From: Pseudomonas kermanshahensis | GTDB taxonomy: Bacteria > Pseudomonadota > Gammaproteobacteria > Pseudomonadales > Pseudomonadaceae | NCBI RefSeq assembly: GCF_014269205.2 | Contig: NZ_JABWRY020000003.1 | Coordinates: forward strand, 1 to 64,000 | DNA length: 64,000 nt | Direction of reading: 5' to 3' | Part shown: one piece after another, positions 57,195 through 64,000 of the stretch | Layout of the letters: every line of letters begins with the position of its first letter | Position numbering within the stretch: position 1 is the stretch's first letter | Made by a program: the position numbers and the translations under genes | Notes under the pieces: generated by a model | Database searches by the model: none | What the model saw: the letters and a program-made list of their open reading frames with translations, nothing else | What the model was told of the DNA's origin: nothing

Positions 57195-58421
57195 ATGAGC
57201 GCTGTAGACCCCACCCCACCTTGCGTACTGATTGTCGAGGGCGACCCGTGGGTGCGTGACATGCTCAAGGATATGCTGCTCAGCGTGCGTTGCGACGCCC
57301 GTCTGCAGGTCTGCGCCGACGGCTCGCAGGCGCTGAGCGCGCTGTCGAGCAAGCCCGACCTGATCATCGCTGCGCGTGAGCTGGCCGGCGTCGATGGCCT
57401 CGACCTGCTGCGCAAGGTTCGCGCTAAGGGCCCGGGGTTGCCGTTCATTCTCATGAGCAACCGCAGCGACAGTGCCAGCGTGCGCGAAGCGTTGCCCCTG
57501 CACCCCACCGCTTACCTGAGTAAGCCACTGAACCTGGACAACCTGCGCAAGCGCCTGGAAGAACTCCTGCTGGCCGTTGGCGAAGAAATCGCCTGCCCGG
57601 TGCCACCTTTGCAGCCGGGTGCCAGCCTGGCCGGTTACCTCGAGCAGCGCCGCGCAACGGCCGATGGCGGGCCGCTGCTGGCCGATGTGCAGGTGGCGAT
57701 CAAGCGCGCGCTGAACCCTCAGGGCCTGAATCTCAAGGTGCTTGAAGAGGAAGTGCGCAACGACCCGCAGGTTACCGCAGTGCTCATCGCCGCCGCCAAC
57801 AGCGCCGCCCTGCACCGCGACGCGCCCGTGCAAACGTTGCTGCAGGCGTTGAACAAGCTTGGCAGCACCCAGAGCATGAACCTCATCCTGGGCATGACCC
57901 TCAAACGCAGCGCACGGCTGAGCGATCCCTTGCTGGCGCAGCACGCGGCGCACTTCTGGAACCTCTCGCTACACTGCGCTGAGTACGGCCGCAGCCTCGC
58001 GCGTATGTTGGAGCTGGATGAAGGGCGTTGTTACTGCGCCGGGCTGTTGCATTGCCTGGGCGACCTGGCAGTGCTGCGCTGCCTGCAAGAGTGGCGCCTG
58101 GCCGGTGGTGAGTTGGACGAGGGCACGGTCCGCAAGTCGCTCGATGAATACGGCGCGGCATTCGGTTCGGCGCTGCGCACGCGCTGGCGCTTGCCACTGG
58201 CACTGCGTGAACTGATCGCGGCCATCTACCAACTGGGCGGTGGCGTGTATTCGCGGGAGATCCTCGCGATGAACCTGGCCGGGCAATTGTCACGGCTGCC
58301 GGCTGAGCATGGGTTGGAGCAGGTTGCCAGTAACAAGACTGCGCGGCTGCTCAAGCTCGGCTTGGCGGAGCTGGGCCGGTTGCGCAAAGTGGAGAAGCCG
58401 CAGGACGAAGCCTCCATCTGA
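57195..58421 (+). CDS. Degenerate receiver plus HDOD-domain protein
   Basis: A 408-residue protein. A receiver-like domain (residues 8-125) is followed by an HDOD domain (~165-375; VLEEEVRNDPQVTAVLIAAA ... SMNLILGMTLKRSARLSDPL). The usual phosphoacceptor Asp is replaced: PDLIIAARELAG has A60 where D is expected, while the late lysine (YLSKP) is kept. It is therefore likely a pseudo-receiver. HDOD proteins act in signalling without a proven catalytic role. ATG 57195 follows CAGGAG. Confidence 0.85.
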   Translation: MSAVDPTPPCVLIVEGDPWVRDMLKDMLLSVRCDARLQVCADGSQALSALSSKPDLIIAARELAGVDGLDLLRKVRAKGPGLPFILMSNRSDSASVREALPLHPTAYLSKPLNLDNLRKRLEELLLAVGEEIACPVPPLQPGASLAGYLEQRRATADGGPLLADVQVAIKRALNPQGLNLKVLEEEVRNDPQVTAVLIAAANSAALHRDAPVQTLLQALNKLGSTQSMNLILGMTLKRSARLSDPLLAQHAAHFWNLSLHCAEYGRSLARMLELDEGRCYCAGLLHCLGDLAVLRCLQEWRLAGGELDEGTVRKSLDEYGAAFGSALRTRWRLPLALRELIAAIYQLGGGVYSREILAMNLAGQLSRLPAEHGLEQVASNKTARLLKLGLAELGRLRKVEKPQDEASI

Positions 58422-58438
58422 CATCACGTGCGATTCTT

Positions 58439-58553
58439 GTAGGAGCGGCCTTGCGTCGCGAAAGGGCTGCGAAGCAGCCCCGGCAATATCGGCGGCGAAG
58501 CTGAAAGCCTGGGGCCGCTACGCGCCCCTTTCGCGACGCAAGGCCGCTCCTAC
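58439..58553. repeat. REP inverted pair (GTAGGAGCGGCC class)
   Basis: Arms match those at 9863-9976 around a diverged centre. It lies between convergent HDOD and GGDEF genes. Confidence 0.9.
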
Positions 58554-58578
58554 AAATCGTGCATGGCCTGTGTTGAGT

Positions 58579-59568
58579 TCAGCCCCGCACAATCTGATTC
58601 TTCCCCTGCCGCTTGGCCCGATACATCGCCGCATCGGCGCGGGCGAACAGGCTGTCCAGCGACTCATCCTCATCCGTCAACGCCGTCAGCCCCTGGCTCA
58701 CGGTCACCCCGTAGATGTGCTCGTCGTGGCTGAAGCTCAGCCGTTGGATCTCTCGCTGCAAACGCTCGGCGATCTGCTCGGCCACTTGTGCATTACAGCC
58801 TGGGAACACGGCCGCAAACTCCTCGCCACCAATACGTCCAAACTGGTCCCCTCGGCGTAGCACGGCTTTACCGCTGTCGGCGATGCGCTGCAGCACCTGG
58901 TCGCCTTCCTGGTGCCCGTAGCTGTCATTGATCTGCTTGAAATCGTCGATGTCCAGCAGCAGGAAGGCCAGTGGCGTGCCGTCCTCGCGGGCGCTGTCGA
59001 AGGCCTGCTGGGCACATTCGAAGAAGTGCCGGCGGTTGCTGCTCTGGGTCAGCACGTCGGTGGTGGCCAGGCGATGCAGTTCGCCTTCGAGTTGCTTCTT
59101 TTCGGTGATGTCTTCGGCGATACCGACAACGATGACCCGCTGTTCGCCCTCGCGGTGCTGGTTGATGTAGCACTTGTCACTCAGCCAGCGCACCTGGCCT
59201 TCGGCATTGAGTATGCGGTATTCGCGGTCTTCCACCGAGCCTTTGAGCAGTACTTGGGCCAGGCTGCGCTCGGCGTACTCCAGGTCGTCGGGGTAGATGC
59301 TGTCGCGCCACTCGTTGTAGTCGGCCAGCACCAGGCTGATCGGGCGGCCAAAGATACGTTCGTACGCTGGGCTGACGTAGAGCACCTGGCGGGCTTCCCA
59401 GTCAAAGGCCCAGAGCACGGCATTGACGCTGTCCAGCAATGAACTGAAGAGTTGTTCGCGTTCACTCAGGCGGGCGACTTCCCCTTGGGCGTGCAGCAGG
59501 GCCAGCAAGGTCTTGGCGGCTTCTGGAGGTGTGGGGCCGGGCAGGGAAGTAGGAATGTTCTTGGCCAT
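58579..59568 (-). CDS. PAS-GGDEF diguanylate cyclase
   Basis: A 329-residue protein with no membrane segment. It has a PAS domain (residues ~40-160, ending VVGIAEDITEKKQLE), then a GGDEF domain with active-site GGEEF (FGRIGGEEFAAVF). An inhibitory I-site RRGD lies exactly five residues before GGEEF. It should make cyclic di-GMP and be product-inhibited. The start at 59568 yields MAKNIPTSLPG. Confidence 0.9.
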   Translation of the reverse strand: MAKNIPTSLPGPTPPEAAKTLLALLHAQGEVARLSEREQLFSSLLDSVNAVLWAFDWEARQVLYVSPAYERIFGRPISLVLADYNEWRDSIYPDDLEYAERSLAQVLLKGSVEDREYRILNAEGQVRWLSDKCYINQHREGEQRVIVVGIAEDITEKKQLEGELHRLATTDVLTQSSNRRHFFECAQQAFDSAREDGTPLAFLLLDIDDFKQINDSYGHQEGDQVLQRIADSGKAVLRRGDQFGRIGGEEFAAVFPGCNAQVAEQIAERLQREIQRLSFSHDEHIYGVTVSQGLTALTDEDESLDSLFARADAAMYRAKRQGKNQIVRG

Positions 59569-59709
59569 GTGCACGAGCGAGTCTCGACAAGTGAGCGTGC
59601 GGGCAGCATCAGGCCCGCCACGCGGGCGATGTGCCGAGTTGGAGTGGTGGGCAGGGGGGGAAGTTCCAGGCGGCACGCCCTGCCAGCAGGGCGTGCCGAT
59701 CAACGGCGG

Positions 59710-60894
59710 TCAGGCGCCGGTTGGGCGCAGGGAGTAGGTTTTCAGTTGTGCGGCGAAGTCGTGCAGGGCATGGATGCCGCTGGCTTCGGCCTCGTGCACC
59801 CAGTCCTTCATGGCCGCGAGCATGTCGTGGCCATTGGCGCTGGTGCGTGCCCAGATTTGCTGCAGGGCCAGGCGTTTTTCGTAAATGACCTTGAGGGCCT
59901 GGCTATGCGCGAGCAGCGTCTCGATGCGCACGTGGTGGCGGTCTTCCAACAGGCTGGTCTCCCGCGACAGCAGGCGCTTGGCGCGGCGGAAACGGTGGCG
60001 CATCGACGCGTCGACCTTGGCCAACTCTTGCTGCACCAGCGGGCCGATCACCAGCTTGCGGTACTGGGCCATGATCTGGAAGCGGTTGTTAAGGATCGCC
60101 ATGGCAGTGTCCATGTCCAGGTTGGCCTTGCCTTCGACCCTGTGGGCGATCGGCGCCACACGCTGCACCTTGGCCAGGCGCAGGAAGCAGAACAGGCGTA
60201 TCCAGGCCCAGCCCATGTCGAATTCCCAGCGTTTTACCGACAGCTTGGCCGAGTTGGGGTAGGTGTGGTGGTTGTTGTGCAGCTCTTCGCCACCGATGAC
60301 GATGCCCCACGGCACCAGGTTGGTGGCGGCGTCCCGGCATTCGAAATTGCGGTAGCCGACGGCATGGCCCAGGCCATTGACCACGCCAGCGGCCCAGAAC
60401 GGAATCCACATCATCTGCACCGCCCAGATGGTGATGCCAATAGTGCCGAACAGCAGCAAGTCGATCACCGCCAGCAGGGCAATGCCGCCCAGCTTGTACC
60501 GCGAGTAGAGGTTGCGCTCGATCCAGTCGTCCGGGCAGTTCTTGCCATAGATGCGCAGGGTTTCGGGGTTGCGTGCCTCTTCGCGGTAGAGCTCGGCGCC
60601 TTTGCGCAGGACCGTGCTCAAACCCTTGTGCACCGGGCTGTGCGGGTCGTCCGGGGTTTCGCACTTGGCGTGGTGCTTGCGGTGGACGGCGGTCCACTCG
60701 CGGGTGTTCTGCGCCGTGGTCAGCCACAGCCAGAAACGGAAGAAGTGCTTGAGCGCGCCGTTGAGCTCCAAAGCCCGGTGCGCGGAGTAGCGATGCAGGT
60801 AAACCGTGACGCTGACGATGGTCACATGGGTCATCAACAAAGTGATGCCGACCAGTTGCCAGGCCGACAAGTCGAGCAGGCCGTTGTACCACAT
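59710..60894 (-). CDS. Fatty-acid desaturase (delta-9 acyl-CoA type)
   Basis: A 394-residue membrane di-iron desaturase. Three histidine boxes are visible: HRYSAH, HRKHH and HNNHH, between four hydrophobic helices. A C-terminal soluble part of about 150 residues extends beyond the usual core. It would introduce a double bond into membrane fatty acids. The ATG at 60894 gives MWYNGLLDLSAWQ. Confidence 0.9.
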   Translation of the reverse strand: MWYNGLLDLSAWQLVGITLLMTHVTIVSVTVYLHRYSAHRALELNGALKHFFRFWLWLTTAQNTREWTAVHRKHHAKCETPDDPHSPVHKGLSTVLRKGAELYREEARNPETLRIYGKNCPDDWIERNLYSRYKLGGIALLAVIDLLLFGTIGITIWAVQMMWIPFWAAGVVNGLGHAVGYRNFECRDAATNLVPWGIVIGGEELHNNHHTYPNSAKLSVKRWEFDMGWAWIRLFCFLRLAKVQRVAPIAHRVEGKANLDMDTAMAILNNRFQIMAQYRKLVIGPLVQQELAKVDASMRHRFRRAKRLLSRETSLLEDRHHVRIETLLAHSQALKVIYEKRLALQQIWARTSANGHDMLAAMKDWVHEAEASGIHALHDFAAQLKTYSLRPTGA

Positions 60895-61001
60895 AGGTGT
60901 TAAAACCCTCGAGAACACAGGGGAAGGGTCTGATTATCCCTTGGCAGGGAAATAAAACCAGTCACCCTTTCAGATAGGACGTCACGACATGTTTCACCCT
61001 T

Positions 61002-61007
61002 TATAAT
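61002..61007 (+). promoter_or_regulatory. Candidate -10 box for the GGDEF-EAL gene
   Basis: A perfect TATAAT lies 34 bases before the ATG at 61042; no good -35 was seen. It argues against the ATG at 61006, which would overlap the promoter. Confidence 0.45.
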
Positions 61008-61041
61008 GCGCGCTCTTCGTTCATGGGCTATTCCACCCGAC

Positions 61042-62937
61042 ATGTCTGTTTCCGTTCGCGACGCCTTGCGCATGGCTGCGCTCTATGTGGTGCTGTCGAT
61101 CCTCTGGCTGGTGCTGGCGGAGATGCTCCTGCATGGTATGACTGACGACCCGCTGGCACTGACGGTGGGGCGGCAGATCAATGTGGTGATTTGGGTCTTG
61201 TTCAGCGCGGTGCTGATTTTCGTGTCGCGGGCACGGCTGCTCAATTTCATCGGCATTGGCGCGCGCCTGCGCTGCGAAGACCGCGAGCGGCTGCGCATGG
61301 CGGCGGCGGTGTTCGACAGTACCCTCGAAGGGGTGCTGGTGACTGACCGCCAAGGCCTGATCGTGCACGTCAACCGCGCCTTCATGCGTATCACCGGCTA
61401 CCAGCAGGACGAGGTCATTGGCCAGCGCCCGAACAAATTCAAGTCGGGCCGCCATGGCGCGTCGTTCTATCAGCAGATCTTTGCCACCCTGGCCAAAAAG
61501 GGCGAATGGAGCGGCGAGATCTGGAACCGCCGCAAAAGCGGCGAGATCTACCCGCAATGGCAGACGATCTGCGCCATACGCGATGACGCTGGCGAGCTGA
61601 GCCATTACGTGGCGGTTTTCAGCGACATCAGTGCGATCAAGCATACCGAGCAGGAACTGGCCTACCTGGCCCATCACGACCCGCTGACCGGCCTGCCCAA
61701 CCGCCTGCTGTTCACCGACCGCGTCGAGCAGGCGCTGGTGACGGCGCAAGCCAACAAACGCGGTTGCGGTTTGCTGCTGCTCGACCTGGACCATTTCCAG
61801 AGCATCAACGACGGCCTTGGCCACACCATCGGCGATCAGTTGCTCAAGCTGGTGGGCGAGCGCCTGGGCGAGGTGGTGGGCAATGGGGTGACCCTGGCGC
61901 GGCTGGGGGGGGACGAGTTCGGTGTACTGGCCGAGAACTGCCAGCAAGTCGGCCAGGCGGGCAAGCTGGCGCAACGCATCATCGAGCGTATGCGCGAGCC
62001 GTTCGTGTTTGATGGCCATCGCCTGTTCATCAGTGTCAGCGTCGGCATCAGCCTGTTCCCCAGCGATGCGCTGGGTACCGAGCAGCTGCTGCGCAATGCC
62101 GACGCGGCACTGTTCAAGGCCAAGAGCAGCGGGCGCGCCTGTTATGCGCTGTACACCGAAGAGCTGACCGCGCACGCCCAGCACCGGGTAGAAACCGCGG
62201 GCGAGCTGCGCCGTGCCTTGGAGCAGGATGAACTGCGGGTGTACTTCCAGCCGGTGCATGACCTGGCCACGGCCGAGCGGGTAGGGGTCGAGGCCCTGGT
62301 GCGCTGGGCGCACCCCCAGCGCGGCCTGGTGCCGCCGAGCGAGTTCATACCGATCGCCGAGCGCACCGGGTTGATTGCCGAAATCGACACTTGGGTGCTG
62401 CGTCAGGCTTGCCTGCAGATGGTGCAGTGGCAGCGCGAAGGCCGGCAGCTGGCGTTCGTCGCGGTGAATATCTCAAGCCGTCTGTTTGGCCAGCACGCGT
62501 TGTATCGGCAGGTGGCCGAAGTGCTGCACGAAACCGGCCTGGCCCCGGCGATGTTGGAGCTGGAAGTCACCGAGAGTGCGGTGATGGAAGACCCCGAAGT
62601 GGCGCTGGAGCAGCTGCATCGCCTGCGTGAACTGGGTGTGACGCTGGCGATCGACGACTTTGGCACGGGGTATTCGTCGTTGCTGCGGCTCAAGCGTTTG
62701 CCGGTGCAGAAGCTGAAGATCGATCAGGGCTTTGTCGCGGGCCTGCCTCATGACGATGACGACATCGCGATCGTGCGGGTGATCATTGCCCTGGCCCGCA
62801 GCATGGGCATGCAAGTGCATGCCGAGGGCATCGAGCAGCAAGAGCAGGCCAGCTTCCTGCTGCAGGAGCAGTGCCAGCTGGGCCAGGGTTACTGGTTCGG
62901 CCGGCCGGTGCCGGCTCAAGACCTAGATTGGGCGTGA
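61042..62937 (+). CDS. PAS-GGDEF-EAL cyclic di-GMP enzyme
   Basis: A 631-residue membrane protein. Two N-terminal helices (residues ~8-30 and ~44-66) lead to a PAS domain (~90-205), a GGDEF domain with intact RLGGDEFGVL, and an EAL domain with GVEALVRWAHP, ESAVMEDPE and IDDFGTGYSSL. Both catalytic motifs look complete, so it may make or, more likely, degrade cyclic di-GMP; which activity wins is unknown. The gene is in the opposite direction to the desaturase. Confidence 0.9.
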   Translation: MSVSVRDALRMAALYVVLSILWLVLAEMLLHGMTDDPLALTVGRQINVVIWVLFSAVLIFVSRARLLNFIGIGARLRCEDRERLRMAAAVFDSTLEGVLVTDRQGLIVHVNRAFMRITGYQQDEVIGQRPNKFKSGRHGASFYQQIFATLAKKGEWSGEIWNRRKSGEIYPQWQTICAIRDDAGELSHYVAVFSDISAIKHTEQELAYLAHHDPLTGLPNRLLFTDRVEQALVTAQANKRGCGLLLLDLDHFQSINDGLGHTIGDQLLKLVGERLGEVVGNGVTLARLGGDEFGVLAENCQQVGQAGKLAQRIIERMREPFVFDGHRLFISVSVGISLFPSDALGTEQLLRNADAALFKAKSSGRACYALYTEELTAHAQHRVETAGELRRALEQDELRVYFQPVHDLATAERVGVEALVRWAHPQRGLVPPSEFIPIAERTGLIAEIDTWVLRQACLQMVQWQREGRQLAFVAVNISSRLFGQHALYRQVAEVLHETGLAPAMLELEVTESAVMEDPEVALEQLHRLRELGVTLAIDDFGTGYSSLLRLKRLPVQKLKIDQGFVAGLPHDDDDIAIVRVIIALARSMGMQVHAEGIEQQEQASFLLQEQCQLGQGYWFGRPVPAQDLDWA

Positions 62938-62956
62938 TGGGGGCGCCTGTGAGATC

Positions 62957-63001
62957 CTGGGGCTGCTTCGCATCCCATTCGCGACGCTAGGCCGCTCCTA
63001 C
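62957..63001. repeat. Single degenerate REP element
   Basis: CTGGGGCTGCTTCGCATCCC... to GGCCGCTCCTAC is one arm of the 9863-type REP with several changes and no partner arm. Confidence 0.75.
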
Positions 63002-63071
63002 AAGAACCGCGCCGCCTATTGAAGCAGCCTTGCCGGGGCGCCGCACCGGCAGGAAAAGGGCCCCTAACAAC

Positions 63072-63716
63072 TCACCGCTTGTTCAACCCCTTCGCCAGCC
63101 GATCCCCACCCAGTTGAATCAACGCCACCAACGCCACCAGCATGGCGATTACGGTCAGCATGATCTGGCTGTCGAAGCGCTGGTACCCATACCGGTAGGC
63201 AATGTCGCCCAGCCCACCGGCGCCAATCGCCCCGGCCATGGCTGACGAGTTGATCAAGGTCACCAGGGTAATGGTGAACCCCCCGACGATGCCGGGGAGC
63301 GCCTCGGGCAGCAGCACATGCCAGACGATGTGCCAGCGACGGCAGCCCATGGCTTGCGCCGCTTCCACCAGGCCGTGGTCCACTTCGCGCAAGCTCACCT
63401 CGGCAATCCGGGCAAAGAAGGGGGTGGCGGCGATGGTCAGCGGCACCACGGCCGCCCACACACCATAGGTGGTGCCTACCACCAGGCGGGTGAAGGGGAT
63501 CAGCGCGACCATCAGGATCAGAAACGGGATCGAGCGGAACAGGTTGACGAACGCGCCCAGCACCCGGTTCAGCAGCGGTGCCTCGAAGATGCCGCCCTTG
63601 TCGCTGGTGACCAGCAGCACCGCCATCGGTACACCGACCAACAGCGCGATCAGCGACGACACGCCGACCATCAGCAGGGTGTCGAGCAAGCCTTCAAGCA
63701 GGCGATCAAACCACAT
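63072..63716 (-). CDS. metI: Methionine ABC transporter permease
   Basis: A 214-residue permease with five helices and the MetI pattern ([20 protein letters not shown], then [20 protein letters not shown]). It would import methionine with MetN and MetQ. The ATG at 63716 overlaps the metN stop by 11 bases. No metQ follows; after metI come a hairpin-like GC repeat, a REP and the GGDEF-EAL gene. Confidence 0.92.
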   Translation of the reverse strand: MWFDRLLEGLLDTLLMVGVSSLIALLVGVPMAVLLVTSDKGGIFEAPLLNRVLGAFVNLFRSIPFLILMVALIPFTRLVVGTTYGVWAAVVPLTIAATPFFARIAEVSLREVDHGLVEAAQAMGCRRWHIVWHVLLPEALPGIVGGFTITLVTLINSSAMAGAIGAGGLGDIAYRYGYQRFDSQIMLTVIAMLVALVALIQLGGDRLAKGLNKR

Positions 63717-64000
63717 GGCCCAGTACCTCCACGTCTTCGGCCCAACGGCGGGCACGCTCCAGCAATTGGTGGGTGTCGTGTGGCGAATGCTGCACCGACA
63801 GGATCAACTGCCCAAGGGCATGCTCACCGATGGTTTCAACGCCACCTTGCAGCAGGCGCACGCGGCCGCCGAGGTCGGTGAACAGGGCAGAAAGCTCCGG
63901 CTCGCCGAGCAAGGTCAGCTTGAGCACCACGGCGCTGTCGCGGCTCTGCGGGCTGGCCTTGAGGCTGGCCTGCAAAGTCGCGGGCAGCTTGGCCTGCAAG
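63706..64000 (-). CDS. metN: Methionine ABC transporter ATPase, C-terminal end (partial)
   Basis: The last ~98 residues of a protein that begins beyond the window. They match the NIL regulatory domain of MetN ([40 protein letters not shown]), which binds methionine and inhibits transport. The ATPase motifs are outside the window. It overlaps metI. Confidence 0.85.
   Translation of the reverse strand, partial: LQAKLPATLQASLKASPQSRDSAVVLKLTLLGEPELSALFTDLGGRVRLLQGGVETIGEHALGQLILSVQHSPHDTHQLLERARRWAEDVEVLGHVV

Overview
The window looks like a chromosomal segment of a Pseudomonas putida-group bacterium. The evidence is high GC, very many Pseudomonas-type REP hairpins, and gene order remembered from P. 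putida: adhesin LapA next to a sulfonate module, then argH-algR-hemCDXY-dsbB-rsd-algP, then gabDT. No phage, integrase, transposase or CRISPR array was seen.

Layout. 1-3.8 kb: C-terminal part of the giant RTX adhesin LapA. 4.0-8.2 kb: a small acidic protein, then a TauD-like dioxygenase with a complete sulfonate-type ABC importer. 8.2-15.1 kb: WYL regulator, Sel1-repeat protein, and a five-gene overlapping operon (MarR regulator, FUSC pump, DUF1656, HlyD, NodT) for efflux of a probably aromatic compound. 15.2-16.1 kb: a 250-nt REP inverted repeat, then a small DUF6124 gene with an unusually structured leader. 16.2-19.6 kb: cytochrome c/FTR1 iron permease fusion, two small proteins, and a glutathione S-transferase. 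19.7-30.2 kb: argH, algR (with no algZ/fimS sensor gene), the heme genes hemC-hemD-hemX-hemY, dsbB, rsd/algQ, an FKBP isomerase, and the repetitive histone-like algP.

30.2-43.6 kb: ABC-F ATPase, LysE exporter, NfeD/slipin pair, YbaK, DUF2789, CBS protein, and an uncharacterised envelope operon (OmpA-like lipoprotein, five-helix membrane protein, exported VWA-like protein). Then an exported M20 peptidase and tRNA-Arg(CCG). 43.8-53.8 kb: a sulfate-ester island matching the one described in P. putida S-313. It has atsC and atsB divergent from atsR-atsK, then the LysR gene sftR divergent from sftP (TonB receptor) and astA (arylsulfotransferase). Together they would take up sulfate esters across both membranes and release sulfate when sulfate is scarce. 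Its permease gene atsB carries an in-frame TGA, so the importer may be broken in this strain. 54.1-57.1 kb: gabD-gabT (GABA/5-aminovalerate catabolism). 57.2-62.9 kb: signalling genes (degenerate receiver-HDOD, PAS-GGDEF, PAS-GGDEF-EAL) and a fatty-acid desaturase. 63.1-64 kb: metI and the end of metN.

Candidates for undescribed biology are the DUF6124 leader with mutually exclusive helices, the OmpA/membrane/VWA operon, and REP hairpins whose unique centres are also self-complementary. All functions are read from sequence motifs and family memory; no searches were run.
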